Position numbers and translations under genes: made by a program
The notes under the pieces: generated by a model
Seen by the model: only the letters and a program-made list of their open reading frames with translations
Database searches by the model: none
Told to the model about the DNA's origin: nothing
Shown: positions 1-4,960 of the stretch, in pieces
Layout: each line of letters opens with the position of its first letter
Position numbering within the stretch: position 1 is the stretch's first letter
NCBI GenBank assembly: GCA_913054565.1
Contig: CAJXHW010000087.1
Coordinates: 1 to 7,388, forward strand
DNA: 7,388 bases
Direction of reading: 5' to 3'
Source: an uncultured Kordia sp.
GTDB taxonomy: Bacteria; Bacteroidota; Bacteroidia; Flavobacteriales; Flavobacteriaceae

Positions 1-1
1 A

Positions 2-397
2 TTGCGTAACTACATGAGTGAGCAAGTAGATTTTGCTCGAGATAATGGCTATGTACAAACTGTATTAGGCAGACGTCGTTATTTAAAAGACATTAACGGA
101 AGTAATGCCATTGTTCGTGGTGCCGCAGAACGCAACGCCGTAAACGCCCCTATACAAGGTAGTGCTGCAGATATTATAAAAATAGCCATGATTAATATTC
201 ATAAAAAGCTTGAATAAGGTAATTACAAAACAAAAATGCTTTTACAAGTACATGATGAATTGGTATTTGATGTAGTAAAAGAAGAGCAAGAAAAATTGAC
301 CAAAATGGTACAACATGAAATGGAAAACGCTTTTAAAATGGCTGTACCTTTAGATGTTGAATCTGGAATTGGTGAGAATTGGTTAGAGGCACATTAA
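2..397 (+). pseudogene. polA: DNA polymerase I, C-terminal part, interrupted by an in-frame stop
   Basis: This is the 3' end of the family A DNA polymerase used in Okazaki fragment processing and repair; the gene begins upstream of the window. Visible are the fingers/palm segment TVLGRRRYLKDI and the NAPIQGSAADIIK helix, both diagnostic of Pol I. After IHKKLE the frame meets TAA at 215-217. It then continues without any indel through MLLQVHDELVFD, which is motif C with the catalytic Asp-Glu at 254-259, and ends in GIGENWLEAH at the usual family C-terminus (TAA 395-397). A single GAA-to-TAA change would explain the break. A protein ending at 214 would lack about 59 residues, including a metal-binding Asp, so it should not polymerise. 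The upstream exonuclease domains, not visible here, could survive. A sequencing error is a real alternative. Identification is very sure; pseudogene status is only moderately sure. Confidence 0.85.
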
Positions 398-463
398 ACT
401 ACACATTTCACAAATATCCCTAACCCACTCCTATCCTGCATTTTAAAATAAAGTAGGTCAGGT

Positions 464-493
464 TTGTATAATGAATTAATAGTTGTACTTTTG
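464..493 (+). promoter_or_regulatory. Bacteroidota-type promoter for rplM-rpsI
   Basis: TTG at 464-466 (part of TTTG 463-466) is followed by a 19-base spacer and TACTTTTG at 486-493. This matches the Bacteroidetes sigma-factor consensus TTTG-N19-TAnnTTTG. Transcription should start near 497-501, giving a leader of about 40-45 bases. It is the only strong promoter seen between polA and rpsB, so it probably also supplies rpsB through readthrough. Confidence 0.8.
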
Positions 494-496
494 CAA

Positions 497-510
497 ACTC
501 TTTCGAGAGT
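497..510 (+). promoter_or_regulatory. 5' leader hairpin with UUCG loop ahead of rplM
   Basis: ACTCT at 497-501 pairs perfectly with AGAGT at 506-510 around the four-base loop TTCG. The stem lies at the predicted transcript 5' end and about 30 bases before the start codon. It may protect the mRNA end or take part in ribosomal protein feedback. It is short and has no T tract, so it is not a terminator. Any function is inferred. Confidence 0.45.
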
Positions 511-541
511 AAGGAATGTTTAATAATTAAAAAGAATTAGT

Positions 542-997
542 GTGGATACATTAAGCTACAAAACTATTTCAGCCAACAAGAACACCGTTAATAAGGAATG
601 GGTTTTAGTTGATGCTGAAGGTCAAACGTTAGGTAGAATGTCTTCTATAGTTGCAAAACTTATTAGAGGAAAATTTAAACCTAATTACACACCTCATGTT
701 GATTGTGGAGATAACGTTATTGTTATCAATGCAGAAAAAATCATCTTATCAGGTAAAAAATGGACGGACAAAAGTTACATCCGTCACACAGGTTACCCTG
801 GAGGTCAAAAATCTTTAACTGCTACTGAGTTGTTCGAAAAGGACCCTACTCGTTTAGTGGAAAAGTCAGTAAAAGGAATGTTACCTAAAAACAAATTAGG
901 TGCTGCTTTATTCCGTAATTTAAAAGTCTATGCAGGGGCTGAGCACAATCAAGAAGCTCAAAAACCTAAGACGATTAACCTTAACGATTACTTATAA
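542..997 (+). CDS. rplM: 50S ribosomal protein L13 (uL13)
   Basis: L13 is an early-assembling protein of the large ribosomal subunit that binds 23S rRNA. The 151-residue product has the family core YIRHTGYPGG (residues 79-88) and the signature KGMLPKNKLG (111-120), followed by RNLKVYAG. The start is GTG at 542. The MDTLSYKTIS beginning is the usual flavobacterial N-terminus, an in-frame TAA lies just upstream at 524-526, and the next in-frame ATG would remove 32 conserved residues. No Shine-Dalgarno sequence is present, only an A-rich stretch, as is normal in this phylum. The gene is first in a two-gene unit with rpsI, and the TAA stop shares its last A with the rpsI ATG. The rplM-rpsI pairing is conserved across bacteria. 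Confidence 0.98.
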   Translation: MDTLSYKTISANKNTVNKEWVLVDAEGQTLGRMSSIVAKLIRGKFKPNYTPHVDCGDNVIVINAEKIILSGKKWTDKSYIRHTGYPGGQKSLTATELFEKDPTRLVEKSVKGMLPKNKLGAALFRNLKVYAGAEHNQEAQKPKTINLNDYL

Positions 998-1383
998 TGG
1001 AAGTTATACACAAAATCGGACGTAGAAAAACAGCTGTAGCAAGAGTTTACCTTTCGGAAGGAAATGGTAAAATTACAGTAAACAAAAAAGAAATGAACAC
1101 GTACTTCCCTACAGGAACTTTACAGTACAAAGTTATGCAACCTTTAGTTTTAACTGAAAATGCAGAAAACTTTGACATAAAAGTAAATGTTTACGGAGGA
1201 GGTATCACTGGTCAAGCTGAAGCAATTCGTTTAGCTATTTCTCGTGCAATGTGCGAGTTAAACGAAGAAAACAGAGGCGTTTTAAAACCAGAAGGTTTAT
1301 TAACTAGAGACCCAAGAATGGTTGAGCGTAAGAAATTCGGACAGAAGAAAGCGCGTAAGAAATTCCAATTCTCGAAACGTTAA
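997..1383 (+). CDS. rpsI: 30S ribosomal protein S9 (uS9)
   Basis: S9 sits in the head of the small subunit, and its C-terminal tail reaches the anticodon loop of P-site tRNA. The 128-residue product shows the N-terminal HKIGRRKTAVARVYL, the S9 signature beginning GGGITGQAEAIRLA (residues 67-80), LLTRDPRMVERKK (101-113), and the basic tail ending FSKR, whose final Arg is the residue that contacts tRNA in characterised ribosomes. Length and ends are normal for the family. The start codon overlaps the rplM stop by one base (TAATG). This suggests that ribosomes finishing L13 restart on S9, which would fix their stoichiometry; no separate ribosome binding site is visible. Confidence 0.98.
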   Translation: MEVIHKIGRRKTAVARVYLSEGNGKITVNKKEMNTYFPTGTLQYKVMQPLVLTENAENFDIKVNVYGGGITGQAEAIRLAISRAMCELNEENRGVLKPEGLLTRDPRMVERKKFGQKKARKKFQFSKR

Positions 1384-1433
1384 TATTTCGTACTGGATTT
1401 ATTCAGTATTATCAAAATTTAAAAAACTTGTTG

Positions 1434-1507
1434 TCGTTGCTTTGGGTCACACCAAAGGGTTAGTTTAGCATCTAAATGATTACGTGTAATTATTGCTACT
1501 ACAACGA
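1434..1507 (+). promoter_or_regulatory. Multi-hairpin 5' leader of rpsB, candidate S2 autoregulatory RNA
   Basis: Four inverted repeats fit together in the rpsI-rpsB spacer. An outer stem TCGTTG (1434-1439) / CAACGA (1502-1507) encloses three hairpins. These are CTTTGG/CCAAAG (1440-1445/1452-1457, loop GTCACA), TTTAG/CTAAA (1464-1468/1472-1476, loop CAT) and ATTAC/GTAAT (1479-1483/1486-1490, very tight loop unless the inner pair opens). The first hairpin abuts the outer stem and could stack on it. GTTGT (1430-1434) could instead pair with ACAAC (1501-1505), giving an alternative fold. In E. coli, S2 represses rpsB-tsf through its leader, so a similar role is plausible. The fold was drawn by eye and has no covariation support here. 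Confidence 0.45.
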
Positions 1508-1528
1508 AGAACGTAAACTATTACAAAA

Positions 1529-2311
1529 ATGGCAAATAACATAGAAGTAAAAGAATTACTTGAGGCAGGTGTACATTTCGGACACATGACTCGCAAGTGG
1601 GATCCTAACATGGCACCATATATCTATATGGAGCGTAATGGAATTCACATTATCAACTTATATAAAACTGCTGCAAAAATCGAAGAAGCAAACAATGCTT
1701 TAAAGAAAATTGCTGCATCTGGTAGAAAGATTTTATTCGTAGCTACCAAAAAACAAGCAAAAGATATCGTAGCTGAAAAAGCAGGTGCTGTAAATATGCC
1801 TTATATTACAGAAAGATGGCCTGGTGGAATGCTAACCAACTTTGTTACTATCCGTAAAGCTATTAAAAAAATGGCTACTATTGATAGAATGAAGAAAGAC
1901 GGTACTTTCATGACTTTATCTAAAAAAGAACGTTTACAGGTTGACCGTTTAAGAGCTAAATTAGACAAGAACTTAGGTTCTATTGCTGATATGACTCGTT
2001 TACCTGGAGCACTTTTTGTTGTTGATATTAAAAGAGAGCACATCGCTATCAAAGAAGCACAAAAATTAAACATTCCTATTTTCGCAATGGTTGACACAAA
2101 CTCTGACCCAAGACAGGTTGATTTTGTAATACCAGCTAACGATGATGCTTCTAAATCTATCAACAAGGTATTAAGCCATGTTACTGAAGCCGTTTCTGAA
2201 GGATTATCTGACAGAAAAGCTGAAAAAGATTCTAAAAAGGATGACACAAAAGACGCTCCTAAAGCTCAGGCTGCGGAAGCAAAAGTTGAAACTCCAACAG
2301 AAGAAAAATAA
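1529..2311 (+). CDS. rpsB: 30S ribosomal protein S2 (uS2)
   Basis: S2 binds late to the small subunit, between head and body, and is needed for docking of protein S1 in bacteria. The 260-residue product opens with the family motif LLEAGVHFGHMTRKWDPNM (residues 10-28), then has ERWPGGMLTNF and LPGALFVVDIKREHIAIKEA. It ends with the conserved MVDTNSDPRQVDFVIPANDDA segment. The last ~35 residues are a Lys/Ala/Glu-rich, probably disordered tail, as is usual in Bacteroidota S2. ATG 1529 gives the standard MANNIEVKELL start; the preceding bases are A/T-rich without a Shine-Dalgarno sequence. I see no convincing promoter of its own, so readthrough from rplM-rpsI is likely. It is followed by tsf after a hairpin that may reduce downstream transcription. 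Confidence 0.98.
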   Translation: MANNIEVKELLEAGVHFGHMTRKWDPNMAPYIYMERNGIHIINLYKTAAKIEEANNALKKIAASGRKILFVATKKQAKDIVAEKAGAVNMPYITERWPGGMLTNFVTIRKAIKKMATIDRMKKDGTFMTLSKKERLQVDRLRAKLDKNLGSIADMTRLPGALFVVDIKREHIAIKEAQKLNIPIFAMVDTNSDPRQVDFVIPANDDASKSINKVLSHVTEAVSEGLSDRKAEKDSKKDDTKDAPKAQAAEAKVETPTEEK

Positions 2312-2325
2312 TAATAGTATAAAAG

Positions 2326-2358
2326 TAGCCTGACTTTATACCAAAAGTCAGGCTATTT
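2326..2358 (+). terminator. Stem-loop between rpsB and tsf, terminator or attenuator
   Basis: TAGCCTGACTTT (2326-2337) pairs perfectly with AAAGTCAGGCTA (2344-2355) around a six-base loop. A-T and G-T pairs extend the stem outwards to 2323/2358, and the sequence after it is T-rich but broken by AA. It lies 15 bases after the rpsB stop and about 20 before the tsf start. No tsf promoter is visible, so it probably terminates only part of the transcripts and sets the S2 to EF-Ts ratio, or stabilises the rpsB mRNA end. Confidence 0.75.
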
Positions 2359-2377
2359 AATTTTAAAAACATACACG

Positions 2378-3343
2378 ATGAAAATTACTGCTGCTGACGT
2401 AAAAAAATTAAGAGATGCTACTGGTGCCGGAATGATGGATTGTAAAAAATCATTAGTTGAGGCTGAAGGAAATTTCGACAAAGCATTAGATATATTGCGT
2501 AAAAAAGGGCAAAAAGTTGCTGCAAAAAGAGCCGACAGAGATTCTTCAGAAGGTGCTGTTATCGCAGTAGTAAACAACGATGCAACTCAAGGAGCTGTTG
2601 TTTGCTTAAACTGTGAGACTGACTTTGTTGCTATGAACGATGATTTTGTAAAATTAGCAAAAGACTTCGCTAACTTAGCATTAAATTATGACACAAAAGA
2701 AGAATTTTTAGCTGCTGACTTCAATGGAATGACTGTTGCTGAAAAATTAATAGAACAAACTGGAGTAATTGGTGAGAAAATTGAAATTGGAGGGTTTAAG
2801 AAATTAAATGCACCATATGTAGGATCTTACATCCATGTTGGAAACAAAATAGCTTCAATCGTTGGATTATCTGCTGCAGTAGATAAAGCTGATGTTTTAA
2901 GTAAAGATTTAGCTATGCAAGCTGCAGCAATGGGAGCAACTACTTTATCTTACAAAGATTTTACACCAGAATTCGTAGCCTCAGAAACTGAAGCAAGAAT
3001 TGCTGTTATTGAAAAAGAAAATATTGAATTAGGTCGTTTAGGAAAAACTCTTAAAAACGTACCTAAATATATTTCAATGGCACAATTATCTGATGATGTT
3101 TTAGCTAAAGCTGAAGAAGCTGCCAAAGCTGAATTGGCTGCAGAAGGAAAACCAGAAAAAATCTGGGATAGAATTCTTCCTGGGAAAATGGAACGTTTTA
3201 TTTCTGATAACACAACTCTTGACCAAGAGCAATGTTTATTAGACCAAGAATTTATTAAAGAAGCTAAGCAAAATGTTGCCGAATATGTGAAATCATATGG
3301 TGATGTATCTGTTACCGCTTTTGAAAGAGTATCTTTAGCATAA
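2378..3343 (+). CDS. tsf: Translation elongation factor Ts
   Basis: EF-Ts releases GDP from EF-Tu so that EF-Tu can reload with GTP and aminoacyl-tRNA. The 321-residue product has the UBA-like N-terminal domain with LRDATGAGMMDCKKSL (residues 11-26). Next comes CETDFVAMNDDF (79-90), whose Asp82-Phe83 corresponds to the pair that wedges into EF-Tu to displace Mg. Further on are AMQAAAMGATTLSY in the core and EGKPEKIWDRILPGKMERF near the end. It is longer than the 283-residue E. coli protein. The extra length lies mainly around residues 215-255, an Ala/Glu-rich probably helical stretch, which I believe is common in this phylum. ATG 2378 gives the canonical MKITAADVKKLR start. It is probably cotranscribed with rpsB and ends at a strong terminator. 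Confidence 0.98.
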   Translation: MKITAADVKKLRDATGAGMMDCKKSLVEAEGNFDKALDILRKKGQKVAAKRADRDSSEGAVIAVVNNDATQGAVVCLNCETDFVAMNDDFVKLAKDFANLALNYDTKEEFLAADFNGMTVAEKLIEQTGVIGEKIEIGGFKKLNAPYVGSYIHVGNKIASIVGLSAAVDKADVLSKDLAMQAAAMGATTLSYKDFTPEFVASETEARIAVIEKENIELGRLGKTLKNVPKYISMAQLSDDVLAKAEEAAKAELAAEGKPEKIWDRILPGKMERFISDNTTLDQEQCLLDQEFIKEAKQNVAEYVKSYGDVSVTAFERVSLA

Positions 3344-3369
3344 GGACTCTCTCATTATAAATACAAATT

Positions 3370-3399
3370 AAAGCTTCTCAGAAATGAGAAGCTTTTTTT
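3370..3399 (+). terminator. Rho-independent terminator after tsf
   Basis: AAAGCTTCTCA (3370-3380) and TGAGAAGCTTT (3385-3395) form an 11-bp perfect stem closed by a GAAA tetraloop. The T run extends from 3393 to 3399. This is a textbook intrinsic terminator, 26 bases past the tsf stop, and it separates the rpsB-tsf unit from pyrH. Confidence 0.93.
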
Positions 3400-3451
3400 A
3401 TACAACAGCACTATATACACTCAATTTTTCTTATTTATTCATCATTAAATA

Positions 3452-3481
3452 TTGAAAAAAAGGAATTCAAATGTATATTTG
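3452..3481 (+). promoter_or_regulatory. Consensus promoter for pyrH
   Basis: TTG at 3452-3454, a 19-base spacer and TATATTTG at 3474-3481 match the Bacteroidetes TTG-N19-TAnnTTTG promoter exactly. Predicted transcription starts near 3486-3489, leaving a leader of only about 11-14 bases before the pyrH ATG. This also shows that the in-frame TTG at 3452 is the -33 element and not a start codon. Confidence 0.88.
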
Positions 3482-3499
3482 CACAAATCATACACAATT

Positions 3500-4207
3500 A
3501 TGCACTACAAAAGAATCCTTTTAAAACTATCCGGAGAAGCCTTAATGGGTGAACGTCAATATGGTATTGACCCTAAAAGATTAGCAGAATACGCTAAAGA
3601 CATCAAAGAATTAGTAGAAAGAGGTATTGAAGTAGCTATAGTAATTGGTGGCGGAAACATCTTTAGAGGTGTTGCAGGTGCAAGTAATGGAATGGACAGA
3701 GTTCAGGGTGATTATATGGGAATGCTGGCAACCGTAATTAATGGTTTAGCATTACAAAGTGCACTTGAAGATGCAGATGTTCAAACAAGACTACAAACCG
3801 CCATTAAAATAGAAGCTATTGCAGAGCCTTATATTAAAAGACGAGCAACCAGACATCTTGAAAAAGGACGTGTTGTTATTTTTGGTTCAGGAACTGGAAA
3901 TCCGTATTTCACCACAGACTCAGCAGCAGTATTAAGAGCAATTGAAATAGATGCTGATGTAATTTTAAAAGGAACACGTGTTGATGGTATTTACAGTGAA
4001 GATCCTGAAAAAAATCCAAATGCTAAAAAATACGACTACATTACATTTGATGACGCCATTAAAAAAGGCTTAAAAGTAATGGACATGACGGCATTTACAT
4101 TAAGCCAAGAAAACAACTTACCAATTGTAGTATTTGATATGAACACTAAAGGAAACCTTCTTAAAGTTGTTTTAGGAGAACAAATAGGAACTAAAGTAAA
4201 TAACTAA
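3500..4207 (+). CDS. pyrH: UMP kinase
   Basis: UMP kinase phosphorylates UMP to UDP with ATP in the cytoplasm, the step feeding all pyrimidine nucleotide synthesis. It belongs to the amino acid kinase fold and works as a hexamer. The 235-residue product shows KLSGEAL (residues 9-15), IGGGNIFRG (49-57), GDYMGMLATVINGLAL (70-85), GTGNPYFTTDSAA (131-143) and VDGIYSEDPEK (161-171), all in the family order. ATG 3500 gives MHYKRILLKLSG, the usual flavobacterial length. The frame stays open further upstream to a TTG at 3452, but that codon lies in the promoter. The position between tsf and frr is widely conserved in bacteria. Transcription from its own promoter probably continues into frr, since no clear terminator follows. 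Confidence 0.97.
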   Translation: MHYKRILLKLSGEALMGERQYGIDPKRLAEYAKDIKELVERGIEVAIVIGGGNIFRGVAGASNGMDRVQGDYMGMLATVINGLALQSALEDADVQTRLQTAIKIEAIAEPYIKRRATRHLEKGRVVIFGSGTGNPYFTTDSAAVLRAIEIDADVILKGTRVDGIYSEDPEKNPNAKKYDYITFDDAIKKGLKVMDMTAFTLSQENNLPIVVFDMNTKGNLLKVVLGEQIGTKVNN

Positions 4208-4215
4208 TATATTTG
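4208..4215 (+). promoter_or_regulatory. Possible -7 box for frr
   Basis: TATATTTG directly after the pyrH stop is a perfect TAnnTTTG element. No TTG occurs at the expected 19-base spacing upstream (4186-4188 is AGG), so the promoter is at best weak or dependent on another factor. Such an AT-rich octamer can also arise by chance. If used, transcription would begin near 4220-4223, at the first base of the palindrome that follows. Confidence 0.35.
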
Positions 4216-4221
4216 GCTTAA

Positions 4222-4241
4222 TTCTTGATTTAAATCAAGAA
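4222..4241 (+). repeat. 20-base perfect palindrome in the pyrH-frr spacer
   Basis: TTCTTGATTT (4222-4231) is followed immediately by its exact reverse complement AAATCAAGAA (4232-4241). As RNA it could form an 8-bp stem with a TTAA loop; as DNA it is a two-fold symmetric site that a dimeric regulator could bind. It is followed by A residues, not T, so it is not an intrinsic terminator on this strand. No other copy was noticed in the window. Confidence 0.5.
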
Positions 4242-4257
4242 AAAACTTAATTAACCA

Positions 4258-4286
4258 TACCCCAGCCTAGCGGGATAAATTTTTTA
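4258..4286 (+). promoter_or_regulatory. GC-rich imperfect hairpin before frr, possible leader element or weak terminator
   Basis: CCC (4261-4263) and GC (4265-4266) pair with GC (4270-4271) and GGG (4272-4274) around loop CTA, with one bulged A; TA/TA pairs flank it. It is a short GC-rich island in an AT-rich spacer. A TTTTTT run appears at 4280-4285, but five bases beyond the stem and only a few bases before the frr start. Structure near a start codon could modulate translation. Weak evidence. Confidence 0.3.
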
Positions 4287-4290
4287 ACTT

Positions 4291-4845
4291 ATGAAAGAGA
4301 TTAATTTTATTATTGACAGTGCAAAAGAAGGAATGGATAATGCACTAGTGCATTTAGAAAAACAACTGCGTATTATTAGAGCAGGAAAAGCATCCCCTGC
4401 AATGTTAAGTAGTGTTATGGTTGATTATTACGGATCTGCCACTCCTCTTTCTCAAGTTGCTAATGTAAATACACCAGACGCAAGAACAATAACTGTACAG
4501 CCTTGGGAGAAAAATTTAATTCAAGAAATTGAAAAAGCAATTATGCTTGCCAATTTAGGATTCAACCCGATGAATAACGGTGAAAGCATTATTATAAACG
4601 TCCCTGCACCTACTGAAGAAAGAAGACGCGAATTAGCCAAACAAGCAAAAGGTGAGGCTGAAGACGCAAAGGTTGTTGTTAGAAACAACAGAAAAGAAGC
4701 CAATAATGAAATTAAAAAACTAGATGATGTTTCTGATGACATGAAAAAAGATGCCGAAGCATCTGTTCAAGTGTTAACTGATGATGCCGTTAAAAAAATA
4801 GACGAAATATACGCGCTTAAAGAAAAAGACATCATGACGGTTTAA
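4291..4845 (+). CDS. frr: Ribosome recycling factor
   Basis: RRF works with EF-G to split the post-termination ribosome and release mRNA and tRNA. The 184-residue product is the normal family size and has the two-domain layout. Residues 1-30 and about 105-184 form the three-helix bundle, and residues 31-104 form the inserted beta domain. Visible motifs are LRIIRAGKASPAML (26-39), TITVQPWEK (66-74), IINVPAPTEERRRELAKQAK (101-120) and VVRNNRKEAN (129-138). Arg131 in the last motif corresponds to the conserved arginine shown to be critical in E. coli RRF. ATG 4291 gives the expected MKEINFII start and has no Shine-Dalgarno sequence. It is last in the pyrH-frr unit and is followed by a strong terminator. 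Confidence 0.98.
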   Translation: MKEINFIIDSAKEGMDNALVHLEKQLRIIRAGKASPAMLSSVMVDYYGSATPLSQVANVNTPDARTITVQPWEKNLIQEIEKAIMLANLGFNPMNNGESIIINVPAPTEERRRELAKQAKGEAEDAKVVVRNNRKEANNEIKKLDDVSDDMKKDAEASVQVLTDDAVKKIDEIYALKEKDIMTV

Positions 4846-4865
4846 AACCCCATACACACATATAT

Positions 4866-4896
4866 AAAAAAAACGGCTTAGTAAGCCGTTTTTTTT
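4866..4896 (+). terminator. Rho-independent terminator after frr
   Basis: ACGGCTT and AAGCCGT form the GC-containing stem around loop AGT. An eight-A tract (4866-4873) before it and an eight-T tract (4889-4896) after it extend the pairing to 14 bp. The A tract means it could also terminate transcripts arriving on the minus strand. It ends the pyrH-frr unit. Confidence 0.94.
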
Positions 4897-4934
4897 ATCC
4901 CAAAACTTAACCAAAAATATACATTCAAAATACC

Positions 4935-4942
4935 TACCTTTG
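4935..4942 (+). promoter_or_regulatory. -7 box for the RND/MMPL family gene
   Basis: TACCTTTG is a perfect TAnnTTTG element placed between the frr terminator and the next start codon. The -33 region is poor: 4913-4915 is AAA where TTG is expected. Exactly 18 bases separate the box from the ATG, the same distance as at pyrH, so the predicted leader is again only about 10-14 bases. Confidence 0.6.
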
Positions 4943-4960
4943 TCATCCTAACAAACTGAG

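Noticed and set aside
236..397. Separate small gene starting at ATG 236, encoding the polA tail
   Set aside because: The sequence is the in-frame Pol I C-terminus with motif C. There is no promoter or independent fold to suggest a gene, so a nonsense-interrupted polA is simpler.
398..463. Terminator after polA
   Set aside because: I looked for a stem followed by T residues. Only weak pairings such as ATTTTAAAAT and CCTA/TAGG were found, with no proper T tract.
1391..1408. Inverted repeat TACTG/CAGTA after rpsI as a terminator
   Set aside because: The stem is only five base pairs with an eight-base loop and no T tract follows. Termination here would also cut rpsB from its only evident promoter.
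1437..1468. Possible rpsB promoter boxes TTGCTTTG (1437-1444) and TAGTTTAG (1461-1468)
   Set aside because: Each has one mismatch to TAnnTTTG and neither has a TTG at 19 bases. Both lie within the proposed leader hairpins, so readthrough from rplM-rpsI is preferred.
1801..2247. Long open frame on the minus strand opposite rpsB (148 codons)
   Set aside because: It lies wholly inside a certain S2 gene and its product is low-complexity Ser/Leu/Ile-rich text typical of the antisense of an AT-rich gene. No promoter or homology is recognisable.
2353..3213. Minus-strand open frames opposite tsf
   Set aside because: They are shadows of the EF-Ts reading frame, with Ala/Ser-rich products resembling no family I know.
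4222..4250. Palindrome 4222-4241 as a terminator of pyrH
   Set aside because: The bases following it are A, not T. On the minus strand the T tract would precede the stem rather than follow it.
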